Below are positions 49,801 through 59,821 of a stretch of DNA of 64,000 bases, piece after piece. The stretch's first letter is position 1; every line of letters begins with the position of its first letter. Position numbers and translations under genes: made by a program. The notes beneath the pieces are model-generated. The model made no database searches. It worked only from the letters and a program-made list of their open reading frames with translations, and had not been told where the DNA came from. The stretch comes from Blastococcus colisei (GTDB lineage Bacteria > Actinomycetota > Actinomycetes > Mycobacteriales > Geodermatophilaceae), in the NCBI RefSeq assembly GCF_006717095.1, contig NZ_VFQE01000001.1, positions 434,001-498,000 on the forward strand. Direction: 5' to 3'.

Positions 49801-50865
49801 TCAGCGGGGGAGGCGGATGGCCGCCAGCCGCCCCACCGAGCGCATCCGCTCCTCGGCGAGACGATCGGCCGCGACGGCGGGCGAGACGCCCTCCTCGTCG
49901 GCGGCGCGGAACACCTGCAGCGCGATGTCGAAGATCCTCATCGCCTTGGCCTGCGCGCGCTGGAACGAGAACCCGTGCCGCTCGTCCTCGACCTGGATGA
50001 CCCCGCCGGCGTTCACCAGGTAGTCGGGCGCGTAGAGGATGCCGCGGCCGCGCAGCTGCTCGGCGACGTCGGGCGTGGCCAGCTGGTTGTTCGCCCCGCC
50101 GCAGACCACCCGCGAGGGCAGCGCCGCCACCGTCCCCTCGTCGAGGGCGCCGCCCAGCGCGTTGGGGGAATAGACGTCGTGCGGGGTGCGGATCAGGGTG
50201 GCCGTGTCGGGCGCCGCCGTCACCTGCGGGTGCCGGGCCTGCACGCGCGCGACCGCAGCCGGGTCGACGTCGGTCACCACGACCTCCGCGCCGTCGTCGA
50301 CCAGGCGGCCGATCAGGTGCGAGCCCACCTTGCCGGCGCCGGCCACGGCCACGGTGCGACCGGCCAGCGACCGCGAGCCCCAGCAGTGCTGCGCGGCCGC
50401 CTGCATGCCGAGGAAGACGCCGTAGGCGGTGAGGACCGACGAGTCGCCGCAGCCGCCGTAGGCCTCCGAACGGCCGTGGGCGAAGCGGGTCTCCCGGGCG
50501 ACGACGTCGAGGTCGGCGTTGTAGGTGCCGACGTCGCACGCCGTCAGGTACCGCCCGCCCAGCGCCTCGACGAAGCGGCCGTAGGCGCGCAGCAGCGCCT
50601 CGGTCTTGTCGGTCTGCGGATCACCGATGATCACTGCCTTGCCGCCACCGAGGTCCAGGCCGGCCAGGCTGTTCTTGTAGGACATCGCCGCCGACAGCCG
50701 CAGCGCGTCCTCGACGGCCGCCTCCTCGCTGGCGTAGGGGTAGAACCGCGTGCCGCCGAGCGCTGGGCCCAGCGCCGTGGAGTGGATCGCGACGATCGCT
50801 CTCAGCCCCGATCGGGCATCGCTGCAGAAGACGACCTGTTCGTGACCCGAGCTCAGTATCTCCAC
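49801..50865 (-). CDS. Leucine/valine dehydrogenase (Glu/Leu/Phe/Val family)
   Basis: 354 residues. The catalytic region is [20 protein letters not shown] near residue 80, and the NAD fold is [18 protein letters not shown] near 180; the cofactor-linked NALGGAL and CGGANNQL follow. It oxidatively deaminates branched-chain amino acids to keto acids, feeding catabolism or branched fatty-acid primers. The GTG at 50865 is chosen because TAGGCT ends seven bases upstream, implying a leaderless mRNA; the longer frame begins with low-complexity sequence. Confidence 0.9.
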   Translation of the reverse strand: MEILSSGHEQVVFCSDARSGLRAIVAIHSTALGPALGGTRFYPYASEEAAVEDALRLSAAMSYKNSLAGLDLGGGKAVIIGDPQTDKTEALLRAYGRFVEALGGRYLTACDVGTYNADLDVVARETRFAHGRSEAYGGCGDSSVLTAYGVFLGMQAAAQHCWGSRSLAGRTVAVAGAGKVGSHLIGRLVDDGAEVVVTDVDPAAVARVQARHPQVTAAPDTATLIRTPHDVYSPNALGGALDEGTVAALPSRVVCGGANNQLATPDVAEQLRGRGILYAPDYLVNAGGVIQVEDERHGFSFQRAQAKAMRIFDIALQVFRAADEEGVSPAVAADRLAEERMRSVGRLAAIRLPR

Positions 50866-50872
50866 GCCCAGG

Positions 50873-50878
50873 AGCCTA
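50873..50878 (-). promoter_or_regulatory. -10 element of the Leu/Val dehydrogenase gene (leaderless)
   Basis: TAGGCT on the minus strand, 7 bases from the GTG start. Confidence 0.45.
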
Positions 50879-51023
50879 GATCTCCTGCGGTCGGTAGTCC
50901 GTTCCGCGGGCCCCCCACCCCACCCGTGCGCGGGTCCGTCCGCACCGGCGCGCCCGTGCGGGCATGATTCGGCGAGGAACACCGGCGGGGGCGGAGGAGC
51001 TCCCGCGAGCACAGGAGGACTCC

Positions 51024-52013
51024 ATGGCCCGACCCCACCGTCTGCTGGCGATCGCGGTGGCGGCACCGCTCCTGCTCGCCGCCTGCACGACCGACGGCGG
51101 CGACTCCGGCGGCAACGGTGCCAGTGGTGGCGGTGGGGGAGGTGGCGGCGGCGGTGACCTCGCCTTCTCCGTGATCACGCACGGCTCGGCGGGGGACGCG
51201 TTCTGGGACGTCGTCCAGAACGGGGCCGAGGCCGCGGGCGAGGACCTCGGGATCTCCGTGGACTACCAGAGCGACGGCGACCCCCAGCGGCAGGCGCAGC
51301 TCATCGACGCGGCCGTGAACCAGGGCGTCGACGGGATCGTGGTCTCGATGGCCAACCCCGACGCGCTCCAGGACTCGGTCGAGGCGGCCGTGGACGCCGG
51401 CATCCCGGTCGTGACGATCAACTCCGGCGGCGAGCGGTCGGCGGAGTTCGGTGCCATCGGGCACGTCGGCCAGGACGAGGCGATCGCGGGGCGGGGCGCC
51501 GGGCAGGAGCTGGCCGCCTCGGGTGCGACCAACGTGCTGTGCGTGGTCCACGAGGCCGGCAACATCGGTCTGGAGCAGCGCTGCTCCGGCGCGTCGGAGG
51601 GCCTGGGCGCCGCGGTGACTCCGCTACAGGTGGACATCAACGACCTGCAGGGCGCCCAGTCGACGATCACCTCGCAGCTGCAGAGCGACCCGACCATCGA
51701 CGCCGTGCTCACCTTGAACTCCGCCGTCGCCGCGGTCGCGGTCGCGGCGGCCGCCGACGCCGGCTCGGACGCGCAGGTGGCGACGTTCGACCTCAACTCC
51801 GACGTCATCGCGGGCATCCAGGACGGCGACATCGCGTTCGCCGTGGACCAGCAGCAGTACGAGCAGGGCTACCTGCCGATCGTGATGCTGAAGCTGTACG
51901 CGGAGAACCTCAACACCGTCGGCGGGGGGCAGCCGGTGCTCACCGGCCCGGGGATCGTCGACGAGAGCAACGTCGACGAGATCGCCGACCTCGCTTCGGC
52001 CGGCACGCGCTGA
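51024..52013 (+). CDS. Sugar ABC transporter substrate-binding lipoprotein
   Basis: 329 residues. The signal peptide ends in LLLAAC, so Cys18 is the lipid-modified residue. A flexible glycine-rich linker follows, then a periplasmic-binding type 1 (RbsB-like) domain with [39 protein letters not shown] and [22 protein letters not shown]. It catches a sugar or polyol outside the membrane. The ATG at 51024 has AGGAGG upstream. First gene of a three-gene transporter operon; the sugar is not predictable. Confidence 0.92.
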   Translation: MARPHRLLAIAVAAPLLLAACTTDGGDSGGNGASGGGGGGGGGGDLAFSVITHGSAGDAFWDVVQNGAEAAGEDLGISVDYQSDGDPQRQAQLIDAAVNQGVDGIVVSMANPDALQDSVEAAVDAGIPVVTINSGGERSAEFGAIGHVGQDEAIAGRGAGQELAASGATNVLCVVHEAGNIGLEQRCSGASEGLGAAVTPLQVDINDLQGAQSTITSQLQSDPTIDAVLTLNSAVAAVAVAAAADAGSDAQVATFDLNSDVIAGIQDGDIAFAVDQQQYEQGYLPIVMLKLYAENLNTVGGGQPVLTGPGIVDESNVDEIADLASAGTR

Positions 52014-53083
52014 GCACGCGCGAGCAGACGGCCGGGGCGCCGCGGACCCCCGCCGAGCGGCGGGCCGACGAGCGGCTGGCCGTGGCCGGGCCGCTGCGCC
52101 GGCTGCTGGTGAAGCCGGAGCTCGGCGCGCTCATCGGGGCGGTCGCCGTGTTCACCTTCTTCGCCGTCCAGTCGGAGGTCTTCCGCTCCGCGCGCGGGGT
52201 GGCGAACTGGCTGGACCCGGCGTCGACGCTCGGCATCATGGCCGTCGCGGTGGCGCTGCTGATGATCGGCGGCCACTTCGACCTGTCGGCCGGTGTCATG
52301 GTCGGGACGACGGCACTGACGGTGGGCGTCGTCGCCGTCGAGTTCCGGCAGAACCTGTGGGTCGCGATCGGCGCCGCCCTGGTCGTGGCCCTGGCGATCG
52401 GGTTCGCGAACGGCTGGCTGGTCACCCGCACCGGGCTGCCCAGCTTCATCATCACGCTCGGCACGTTCCTCATGCTCCAGGGTCTGAACCTCGGGCTGAC
52501 CAAGCTGTTCACCAGCACGGTCACCGTCGGCGGCATCGACGAGGTCCCCGGATACGCCGCCGCAGAGTGGTTGTTCGCCTCGCGCCTGAGCATCGCGGGC
52601 ACGGAGTTCCGGGTGGCCATCCTCTGGTGGGCGCTGTTCACGGCGCTGGCCACCTGGGTGCTGCTGCGCACCCGCTTCGGCAACTGGGTGTTCGCCACCG
52701 GCGGGGACGAGGTGGCCGCACGCAACGTCGGCGTCCCGGCGCGGCGCACCACGATCACCCTGTTCATGACCACGGCGGCCGCGGCCTGGTTCGTCGGCGT
52801 CACCCTCGCCGTCCGGCTGACCTCCGTGCAGGCCAACACCGGTATCGGGCAGGAGCTGATCTACATCGTGGCCGCGGTCATCGGTGGCTGCCTGCTCACC
52901 GGCGGCTTCGGTTCGGCGATCGGTGCGTCGCTCGGCGCGCTGATCTTCGGCATGACCCAGCTCGGCATCCCCTACCTGCGCTGGGACGCCGACTGGTTCT
53001 ACTTCTTCCTCGGCGCGATGCTGCTGCTCGCCGTGCTGGCCAACCGGCTGGTCCGTCGCTACGCCGAGGCGGCCCGACGATGA
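52010..53083 (+). CDS. Sugar ABC transporter permease (RbsC-like), probable CTG start
   Basis: 357 residues counted from CTG at 52010, which overlaps the preceding stop as CTGA. No ATG, GTG or TTG lies near that point; the first downstream GTG is at 52082 and leaves only about 11 residues before the first membrane helix. The paralogous permease at 23886-24941 begins MSDRQRTSGA, which aligns with [10 protein letters not shown] read from the CTG. About ten hydrophobic segments are present, with the loop [19 protein letters not shown]. The family is certain; the unusual start is inference. Confidence 0.8.
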   Translation: MSTREQTAGAPRTPAERRADERLAVAGPLRRLLVKPELGALIGAVAVFTFFAVQSEVFRSARGVANWLDPASTLGIMAVAVALLMIGGHFDLSAGVMVGTTALTVGVVAVEFRQNLWVAIGAALVVALAIGFANGWLVTRTGLPSFIITLGTFLMLQGLNLGLTKLFTSTVTVGGIDEVPGYAAAEWLFASRLSIAGTEFRVAILWWALFTALATWVLLRTRFGNWVFATGGDEVAARNVGVPARRTTITLFMTTAAAAWFVGVTLAVRLTSVQANTGIGQELIYIVAAVIGGCLLTGGFGSAIGASLGALIFGMTQLGIPYLRWDADWFYFFLGAMLLLAVLANRLVRRYAEAARR

Positions 53084-53093
53084 GGGGCGTGCG

Positions 53094-53882
53094 ATGAGCG
53101 GGACCCCGTCCCTGCTGGAGCTGCGGGACGTCGGCAAGGACTACGGCTCGGTGATCGCCCTCGACGGCATCAGCACGACCGTCCGCGCCGGAGAGGTCAC
53201 CTGCGTGCTGGGGGACAACGGCGCTGGGAAGTCGACCCTGATCAAGGTCCTCTCCGGCGTGCACCGGCCGGACCGGGGCGAGGTGCTGCTCGACGGGCAG
53301 CCGGTGACCTTCGGTGCTCCCCGGGAGGCGCTGGACGCCGGGATCGCCACCGTCTACCAGGACCTCGCGATGATCCCGCTGATGGCGATCTGGCGGAACT
53401 TCTTCCTCGGTGCCGAGCCGACGCGGGGATGGGGCCCGTTCCGGCGCTTCGACGCGGCCGCCGCCCGGGAGACGACCCGCCGGGCGCTGGCCGAGATGGG
53501 CATCGACCTGCGCGACCCCGATCAGCCCGTGGGCACCCTGTCCGGGGGCGAGCGCCAGTCCGTGGCGATCGCCCGCGCGGTGCACTTCGGTGCGCGGGTC
53601 CTGATCCTGGACGAGCCGACGTCGGCGCTCGGGGTCAAGCAGGCCGGCGTCGTCCTGCGGTACGTGGCCCAAGCGCGCGATCGCGGGGTGGGCGTCGTGC
53701 TGATCACCCACAATCCGCACCACGCCCATCCCGTCGGCGACCGTTTCCTGCTGCTCAACCGGGGACGCAGTCTCGGGACGTTCGCCAAGGACGAGGTGGA
53801 CCGGGACGAGTTGACCCGGCTCATGGCCGGCGGCGCAGAGCTGGACGAGCTGGCGCACGAGCTGGAGCGCCCACCCGCCTGA
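53094..53882 (+). CDS. Sugar ABC transporter ATPase
   Basis: 262 residues with all catalytic motifs: Walker [10 protein letters not shown] near residue 40, Q-loop TVYQDLAM, signature LSGGERQS near 145, Walker [12 protein letters not shown] and H-loop LITHNPHH. It is a single-domain member, so it works as a dimer, energising the permease encoded 10 bases upstream. It is a close paralogue of the ATPase at 22994-23818, which has lost several of these residues. The ATG follows GAGGGGCGTGCG. Confidence 0.93.
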   Translation: MSGTPSLLELRDVGKDYGSVIALDGISTTVRAGEVTCVLGDNGAGKSTLIKVLSGVHRPDRGEVLLDGQPVTFGAPREALDAGIATVYQDLAMIPLMAIWRNFFLGAEPTRGWGPFRRFDAAAARETTRRALAEMGIDLRDPDQPVGTLSGGERQSVAIARAVHFGARVLILDEPTSALGVKQAGVVLRYVAQARDRGVGVVLITHNPHHAHPVGDRFLLLNRGRSLGTFAKDEVDRDELTRLMAGGAELDELAHELERPPA

Positions 53883-54037
53883 CCCGGGATGTCGACATAC
53901 CGACAGTCGCGGGACGGTCACTAACCGTTCTTGCGACGGTGCCTCACGTGTTCCGCGTGTTGCCTTTGTGACTCATGGTGGTGCTGCGACTCTCGCTGGG
54001 CACCACAGCCCACCCTCTTCCCCAGGGAGCGCAAACC

Positions 54038-55411
54038 ATGTTCCAGCGCCGTCGATCCGGACCGGCGACTCCGTCGGTCCCCGGGCGATCCCGTGCCCGC
54101 CGGCCGGTCGCGGGCCGCCGGGCGAGCCTCGCGCGGAACGCCCTCGTCGCCGTCGTCACCGGCGTCGTGCTGATCGGAACCGCCGGTCCCGCCTCCGCCG
54201 TGCCCGCGCCGCCGAACCCGACCGACGACCAGCTGGGTGCCGCGCAGGCCGAGCAGGACGCCGCCGCCGCCGAGGTGGGCCGGATCGCCGCCCTGGTGGC
54301 CGGCGCCGAGGCCGAGCTGGAGAAGGTGGGCGTGCTCGCGGAGGCCGCGGGAACGGCCTACATGCTGGCCGAGGACGCACTGCTGCAGGCGCAGGAGGTC
54401 GCCGACCGGACCGCCGCGGAGCTGCAGGCCGCGGCCGACGCCGTGGCGGCGTCCCAGGCCCGCATCGCGCTCTTCTCCCGGGACAGCTACATGAAGAGTT
54501 CGCAGCTGAGCACGACCGCAGCCCTGCTGGACTCCGCCGGTCCCGGCGAGCTCATCCAGAACGCCGCGATGCTCGACTACGTGGCCGACAACCAGGTCGA
54601 CGTCCTCGGCCAGCTCGAGGTCGCGAAGGTGACCCAGGCCAACGCCGACTCCGCCGCCCGGGCCGCACGCGACGAGATGGCCGCCGCGGAGGAGGCCGCC
54701 GAGGTGGCCAAGCTGGAGGCCGACCGCCAGCTGGCCGCCCAGCAGGGCGCCTACGAGCAGGTGGCCGCACAGAAGACGCAGTACGAGGCGCAGCTCCAGA
54801 CCGCGCAGATCCGGCTGCTGGAGCTCCAGGGCGCCCGCAACGCCTACCAGCAGTGGGTCGCCCAGAGGCAGGCGGAGGAGGCAGCCGCCGCCCGCGCCGC
54901 ACAGGAGGCCGCCGCGCGCGCCGCGGCTGCCGCTGAGGCGGCCAACAGAGGCGGTGGCGGCGGTGGCGGCGGTGGTGGTGCCAGCAGCGGCGGTGGCGGC
55001 GGCAACTACGTCGCGCCGACCTCGGGCCGGGTGAGCAGCTGCTACGGCGCACGCTGGGGCGTGACGCACTACGGCGTCGACATCGCCGCGCCCATCGGGA
55101 CGAACGTCTACGCCGCCACCTCTGGCGTGGTCCGGCGCGCGGGCCCGGCCACCGGCTTCGGTCAGGCCGTCTACATCCTGGGGGACGACGGCTACGTCAC
55201 CGTCTACGGGCACGTGCACCGGTACTTCGTCTCCTACGGGGAGCGCGTCTCCGCCGGAGAGGTGATCGCCGAGGTCGGCAACCGCGGCCAGTCGACCGGT
55301 CCGCACCTGCACTTCGAGGTGCACTCCGGTGGGCAGCTCTACAGGAACCAGCTGGACCCGGTCCCCTGGCTCAACGCCCGGGGCGTCTACATCGGCGGCT
55401 GCGGCGGCTGA
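54038..55411 (+). CDS. M23-family peptidoglycan metallopeptidase with coiled-coil domain
   Basis: 457 residues. An N-terminal basic region and signal peptide end near residue 50 (LIGTAGPASA). A long coiled coil, Ala/Glu/Gln-rich, runs ~60-300 as in EnvC/RipA-like proteins. A Gly/Ser linker then leads to the LytM (M23) domain, with metal ligands in THYGVDIAAP and the HxH of GPHLHFEVH. All catalytic ligands are present, so it should cleave peptide cross-links outside the cell. The ATG follows GGGAG. A hairpin terminator follows. Confidence 0.9.
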   Translation: MFQRRRSGPATPSVPGRSRARRPVAGRRASLARNALVAVVTGVVLIGTAGPASAVPAPPNPTDDQLGAAQAEQDAAAAEVGRIAALVAGAEAELEKVGVLAEAAGTAYMLAEDALLQAQEVADRTAAELQAAADAVAASQARIALFSRDSYMKSSQLSTTAALLDSAGPGELIQNAAMLDYVADNQVDVLGQLEVAKVTQANADSAARAARDEMAAAEEAAEVAKLEADRQLAAQQGAYEQVAAQKTQYEAQLQTAQIRLLELQGARNAYQQWVAQRQAEEAAAARAAQEAAARAAAAAEAANRGGGGGGGGGGASSGGGGGNYVAPTSGRVSSCYGARWGVTHYGVDIAAPIGTNVYAATSGVVRRAGPATGFGQAVYILGDDGYVTVYGHVHRYFVSYGERVSAGEVIAEVGNRGQSTGPHLHFEVHSGGQLYRNQLDPVPWLNARGVYIGGCGG

Positions 55412-55431
55412 GGAAGCCCCCTCACGAACAG

Positions 55432-55470
55432 CTGCGGCCCGCCACCTCGGGGATGAGTGGCGGGCCGCAG
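55432..55470. terminator. Bidirectional hairpin terminator
   Basis: Perfect 14-bp arms around an 11-base loop, between the convergent M23 and lipoprotein genes, 20 and 17 bases from their stops. Confidence 0.8.
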
Positions 55471-55486
55471 TCGTGCTCGGGTCCGT

Positions 55487-56020
55487 TCAGCTGGTCGGGG
55501 CGGCGGGCTCGGTCGAGTCGACCTCGAGGCCGCACTCGGTGGCGAGGTAGGTCTGGACGTTGGTCGCCGAGGTCGTCAGCTCGCCGATGATCTCGGTGCT
55601 CCGCTGCTGCAGCTCGGCCGCGCTCGCCGGGTCGGTCACGTCGACGTCGGCGAAGGCCTGCGCGAACTGCTCGATGCCGTCGGCCAGCGCCGCCCAGTCG
55701 CTCTCGAGCTCGCTCGGGGGCTCGATCGCGCGGACGTCGTCGGCCGCCTGCTGGAGAGCGGTGGCCAGGGCGGCCGGGTCGTCGCCGCCGCCGGTGAATG
55801 CCGGCTCCACCTGCTCGAAGGCTGCCTGGGCCTGGCTGCAGAACTCCGAGTCGGACTCCGAGTCGGACTCCGCGGCGGTCGTCTCGGCGGCGCTGGAGCT
55901 GCTCGCGCTGCTCTCCGACGACGCCGCGTCCTCGCCGTCGGAGCCGCCGCAGGCGGTGACCAGGACCACGGCGGCGGCGAGGGAGAGCCCGTTGCGGGCC
56001 ATGGTGAGGGTTCGGCGCAT
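55487..56020 (-). CDS. Lipoprotein of unknown function
   Basis: 177 residues. The signal peptide ends in the lipobox VTAC near residue 24. A Ser/Glu/Asp-rich linker (repeated SDSES) follows, and then an all-helical domain of ~115 residues with two cysteines (FCSQAQ near 60 and TECGLEV near the end) that could form a disulfide. No family was recognised. It is similar in layout to many actinobacterial small helical lipoproteins. An internal ATG six residues in is an alternative start. Confidence 0.7.
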   Translation of the reverse strand: MRRTLTMARNGLSLAAAVVLVTACGGSDGEDAASSESSASSSSAAETTAAESDSESDSEFCSQAQAAFEQVEPAFTGGGDDPAALATALQQAADDVRAIEPPSELESDWAALADGIEQFAQAFADVDVTDPASAAELQQRSTEIIGELTTSATNVQTYLATECGLEVDSTEPAAPTS

Positions 56021-56066
56021 GGGCGCGAGGTTAGTCGCCGGATGCGCCTGCGCCCAGCGGTCCGGC

Positions 56067-56072
56067 TAACGT
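56067..56072 (+). promoter_or_regulatory. -10 element of the metallo-hydrolase operon (leaderless)
   Basis: TAACGT ends 7 bases before the GTG at 56080. This favours that start over the GTG at 56071, which lies inside the promoter. Confidence 0.45.
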
Positions 56073-56079
56073 GCCCAGC

Positions 56080-56949
56080 GTGGACGCCCCGGCCGACCCG
56101 CGCGCCTCCTGGTTCCTTCCTGCCCCGGGAGAGCTGCCCCGGACGGCGGACCTGGAGCCGCTGGTCTCCCGTGTCCTGGCGCCCAACCCGTCGGGGATGA
56201 CGCTCGACGGCACCAACACCTACGTCGTCGGGGCGCCCGGCAGCGGCCAGGCGGTGCTGGTCGACCCCGGACCCGACGACGCGGCGCACCTCACCGCGGT
56301 CGAGGCCGTGCTGGCCGCGCGTGGCGCCCGCTGCGTCGCCGTCCTCGTCACCCACCACCACGGCGACCACGCGGAGGCGGCCCTGCCGTGGGGCGGCCGC
56401 TTCGGCGCGCCGGTCGCCGCGGCCAGTGCCGCGGTGGCGGGGGCCGGCGGCCGCGTGCTCGACCACGGTGAGCGCCTGGGCCTGGCCGGCACGACGATCG
56501 ACGTCGTCGCGACGCCCGGGCACACCCGCGACCACCTGGCCTTCCGCCTGGAGTCCGGCGCCGTGCTCGTCGGCGACCACGTCCTGGGCCGCGGCACCTC
56601 GGTGGTCACCCACCCGGAGGGCGACGTCGTCGCCTACCTGGAGTCCCTGCGCCGGGTGCACGACCTCGGTCCGAGCGCCCTGTACTGCGGGCACGGGCCG
56701 GAGCTCACCGTGGACCCCGGCGCGGTGCTCGACTACTACCTGGCCCACCGCGCCTACCGCGAGCACCAGCTGCTGACGGCGCTGGCCGCCGGCGCCGGGT
56801 CGGTCGAGGAGCTGGTCGCGACGGTCTACGCGGAGGTGCCGCGGCAGCTGTGGCCGGCGGCGACGCAGTCGACCCGCGCCACCCTGGCGAAGCTGCAGGC
56901 CGAGGGCCGTGTCGAGACCTCCACGGGCGACACCGTCCGCCCGGCATGA
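56080..56949 (+). CDS. MBL-fold metallo-hydrolase, LACTB2-like
   Basis: 289 residues. Motifs are SGMTLDGTNTYVVG at the start, VTHHHGDHAEAAL near residue 90, ATPGHTRDHLAF near 145, and VGDHVLGRGTSVV near 167. The C-terminal winged-helix-like extension (VEELVATVYAEVPRQLWPAATQSTRATLAKLQ region) resembles that of LACTB2-type nucleases/hydrolases. The substrate is unknown. The stop overlaps the start of the next gene (ATGA), making it first in a three-gene unit with a ligase and a GMC oxidoreductase. Confidence 0.85.
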   Translation: MDAPADPRASWFLPAPGELPRTADLEPLVSRVLAPNPSGMTLDGTNTYVVGAPGSGQAVLVDPGPDDAAHLTAVEAVLAARGARCVAVLVTHHHGDHAEAALPWGGRFGAPVAAASAAVAGAGGRVLDHGERLGLAGTTIDVVATPGHTRDHLAFRLESGAVLVGDHVLGRGTSVVTHPEGDVVAYLESLRRVHDLGPSALYCGHGPELTVDPGAVLDYYLAHRAYREHQLLTALAAGAGSVEELVATVYAEVPRQLWPAATQSTRATLAKLQAEGRVETSTGDTVRPA

Positions 56950-58280
56950 GGAACGTGCCGATCCTCTCCGCGGCCGACAGCGAGCGCGACCAGCGCCGTG
57001 CGGCGGCCGCGCTGGCCGCTGCCGGACTCCGCGCGGGCGACCGGCTGCTGGTGTCGGCGGCCGCCTCGCCCGCCCTGCTGGCCGTCGTCCTCGGCGCCCT
57101 GCGGACCGGGATCGTGCCCGTGGTCTCCGATCCCGGCCTGCCGCCGGCCGAGCGGGCGGCGCTGGCGGAGGACGCCGACCCGGCCCTGGACGTCGGCGCC
57201 GAACCGGCCCGGCTGCTGACCGGAACCGCCGAGGTCGACCTCGCCGACGTGCCACTGGCCCGCCCGATGCACTACACGTCCGGGACGACGGGCCGGCGCA
57301 AGGGTGTCTGGTCCGGCGTGCTTTCCGAGGACGACGCCCGCGCGCTGGCGGCCGAGGAGATCGCGCTCTGGGACTTCGGGCCCGGCGACCGGCACCTGGT
57401 GCTCTCCCCGCTGTACCACAGCGCGCCCCTGCGCTTCGCGATCCACACCCTGCTGGCCGGCGGACAGGTGCTGCTGCCCGGCCCTTTCGACGTCGCCCGG
57501 GCGGCCGCCGCGATCTCCACCCTGCGACCGACGACGACGTTCTGCGTGCCGACCCACCTCCAGCGGCTCCTCGGGCACGGCGATGTCGACTGGTCGTCGT
57601 TCCGCCGCCTCGTGCACGCCGGCGCCCCCTGTCCGGCACCGCTCAAGCGGGCGGTGCTGGACGCCGCCCCGGAGGACAGCGTCTGGGAGTTCTACGGCTC
57701 CACCGAGGCGCAGTTCACCGTGTGCTCGCCCGAGGACTGGCTGGCGCACCCGGGCAGCGTCGGACGCGCCCGGCCCGGCCGCCGGCTGGAGACCGACGAG
57801 CGGGGCCAGCTGTGGTGCGCCGTGCCGCCGTGGGCGCGCTTCGAGTACTGGCTGGCGCCGGAGAAGACCGAGGCGGCCTGGCGCGGCGACCTGGTCACCG
57901 TGGGCGACCTCGGCCGGGTGGACCGGGACGGCGTGGTGTGGCTCGACGGACGGCGGGAGGACCTGGTCATCTCCGGTGGCGTCAACGTCTACCCGGGAGA
58001 GGTCGAGGCCGTGCTGGACGCCCATCCGGACGTGGTGGAGAGCGCGGTGTTCGGGGTGCCGGACGAGGAGTGGGGCCAGCGGGTCGCGGCGGCCTACGTG
58101 GGCCGCGCCGATCCGGGCGACCTGGGCGCCTGGGCGCGGGAACGGCTGGGGGCGGCCAAGCGGCCCAAGGTGCTGCACCGGCTCGACGACCTTCCTCGCA
58201 CCTCCACCGGCAAGGTGCGCCGGCTGGACCTGCCCGGGGTGCTGGGCCTGGAGGGGGTGCCGGGCCAGTCCGATGGCTGA
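56946..58280 (+). CDS. AMP-forming acyl-CoA synthetase/ligase
   Basis: 444 residues, a short member. The P-loop is HYTSGTTGRRKGV near residue 108; the adenylate motif WEFYGSTEAQF is near 247; the hinge DGRREDLVISGGVNVYPGEVE is near 340; and the C-terminal catalytic lysine is in RTSTGKVRRLDL. The N-terminal subdomain is reduced compared with the ~500-residue norm, so substrate range is hard to guess. It is coupled to the metallo-hydrolase upstream, and its 3' end overlaps the GMC gene by eight bases. Confidence 0.88.
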   Translation: MRNVPILSAADSERDQRRAAAALAAAGLRAGDRLLVSAAASPALLAVVLGALRTGIVPVVSDPGLPPAERAALAEDADPALDVGAEPARLLTGTAEVDLADVPLARPMHYTSGTTGRRKGVWSGVLSEDDARALAAEEIALWDFGPGDRHLVLSPLYHSAPLRFAIHTLLAGGQVLLPGPFDVARAAAAISTLRPTTTFCVPTHLQRLLGHGDVDWSSFRRLVHAGAPCPAPLKRAVLDAAPEDSVWEFYGSTEAQFTVCSPEDWLAHPGSVGRARPGRRLETDERGQLWCAVPPWARFEYWLAPEKTEAAWRGDLVTVGDLGRVDRDGVVWLDGRREDLVISGGVNVYPGEVEAVLDAHPDVVESAVFGVPDEEWGQRVAAAYVGRADPGDLGAWARERLGAAKRPKVLHRLDDLPRTSTGKVRRLDLPGVLGLEGVPGQSDG

Positions 58281-59793
58281 GGAGTGGGATGTCGTCGTCG
58301 TCGGCGCGGGGACCTCCGGCTGCGCGGTGGCCGCCCGGCTGGCCGATGCGGGCCGGCGGGTGCTCCTGCTCGAGGCCGGAGCCGACCACCGGCAGCCCGG
58401 GGACTTCCCGGCCGAGCTCCGGGATCCCGCCACGATGCGGGCGTCCGTGCCCGGTCACGAGGCCAACTGGAACCTCGAGGCGGAGCTGGTCCCCGGCCGG
58501 ATCACGCGGGTTCCGCGCGGCCGGGTGACCGGAGGCTCGAGCGCGCTCTACGCCGGCTCGTTCATCCGCGGCACGCGGGCGGACTTCGACGGCTGGGCCG
58601 CGGCCGGCAACGACCTGTGGTGCTACGACGCCGTCCTCCCTGCCTTCTGCCGGCTGGAGGCCGATGCCGACTTCGGGAGCCGCCCGGGCCACGGGGCGGA
58701 CGGGCCGGTGCCGGTCCGGCGACCGCGCGACGGACATCCCCTGGCCGACGGCTTCGCCGCGGCCGCCGAGGAGCTGGGGCACCCGGGCGAGCCGGACAAG
58801 AACGGCGACGGTCCGCCGGGCTACGGGCCGGTGCCGCTGACCGTGTCCGGGGGCGTCCGGGTGAACACCGCGATGGCCTACCTCTCGCCCCGCCGCGGAC
58901 GGCCGGGACTGACCGTGCGGGGCGGGGTGCGCGTGCGGCGGCTGGTCGTCGAGGCCGGCCGCGCAGTCGGGGTGGAGACGACCGGCGGCGTCGTCCGGGC
59001 CGGTGAGGTCGTGCTCTCGGCCGGCGCCGTCGGATCGCCCCAGCTGCTGCTGCTCTCCGGCATCGGCCCGGCCGACCACCTGAGGTCGGTGGGGCTGCCG
59101 GTCGTCGCCGACGTGCCCGGTGTCGGCGCGGGCTCCACCGATCATCCGCTCGTCTACCTGGGCTTCCGGCCCGCCCGGCCGGTGCCGCTGCTCCCTGGAC
59201 GGCTGCCGCTGCACGGCGTCCTGCACGCGACGTCGGAGGGGGCGACGCGGCCCGGGGACCTGGAGCTCCTGCCCTGGCTCGCGCCGTTCGGCCGGATCAC
59301 CGGATCGGCCCCGCACGAGGACGAGCTGGCGATCGGCGTGGGGCTGCAGCAGGGGAGCAGCCGCGGCCGGCTCTCGCTCACGACCGGCGACCCCCTCCGG
59401 CAGCCACGCCTGCAGTACCGGTACCTGACCGAGGAGGCCGACCGGCGGCGGATGCGGGACGGCGTCCGGCTGGCGGCCGCGCTGTTGCGCGCACGCGAGC
59501 TCGCGCCACTCGTGGCCCCGGGCGGCGGGGTGCCCACCGCGGTCCTCGACCGCGACGAGGAGCTGGACCGGTGGGTGCGGGCGCACCTGACCACCGCGGT
59601 GCACCTGGCCGGCACCGCCCGCATGGGCCCGGACGACGATCCCGGTGCCGTGGTCGACCAGTGGCTCCGGGTCCGGGGGGTGGCCGGTCTGCGGGTCGTC
59701 GACACCGCGGTCATGCCGCAGGTGACCTCGCGCGGCCCCGCGGCGACCGCGGTGATGCTCGGCGAGCGGGCCGCCGAGCTGATGGTGGGCTGA
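58273..59793 (+). CDS. GMC-family FAD oxidoreductase
   Basis: 506 residues. The FAD fold is DVVVVGAGTSGCAVAARLADAG, the GMC signature 1 region is GRVTGGSSALYAGSFIRG near residue 82, and signature 2 GAVGSPQLLLLSGIGP is near 255. The active-site histidine lies in VHLAGTARMGPDDDPG. The end VVDTAVMPQVTSRGPAATAVML is typical. Such enzymes oxidise alcohols; some actinobacterial ones (MftG) serve mycofactocin, but no mft genes are in this window. The ATG at 58273 overlaps the ligase stop. Confidence 0.88.
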   Translation: MAEEWDVVVVGAGTSGCAVAARLADAGRRVLLLEAGADHRQPGDFPAELRDPATMRASVPGHEANWNLEAELVPGRITRVPRGRVTGGSSALYAGSFIRGTRADFDGWAAAGNDLWCYDAVLPAFCRLEADADFGSRPGHGADGPVPVRRPRDGHPLADGFAAAAEELGHPGEPDKNGDGPPGYGPVPLTVSGGVRVNTAMAYLSPRRGRPGLTVRGGVRVRRLVVEAGRAVGVETTGGVVRAGEVVLSAGAVGSPQLLLLSGIGPADHLRSVGLPVVADVPGVGAGSTDHPLVYLGFRPARPVPLLPGRLPLHGVLHATSEGATRPGDLELLPWLAPFGRITGSAPHEDELAIGVGLQQGSSRGRLSLTTGDPLRQPRLQYRYLTEEADRRRMRDGVRLAAALLRARELAPLVAPGGGVPTAVLDRDEELDRWVRAHLTTAVHLAGTARMGPDDDPGAVVDQWLRVRGVAGLRVVDTAVMPQVTSRGPAATAVMLGERAAELMVG

Positions 59794-59821
59794 CGGCGCG
59801 CCGGGGCCCGAGCCGGCACGG

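Noticed and set aside
53883-54037. Riboswitch (c-di-AMP type) before the M23 peptidase gene
   Set aside because: Such elements can precede wall hydrolases, but the conserved core was not seen in this 155-base leader.
58273-59793. Naming the GMC oxidoreductase MftG
   Set aside because: No mycofactocin genes are in the window and the sequence alone does not separate it from other GMC enzymes.
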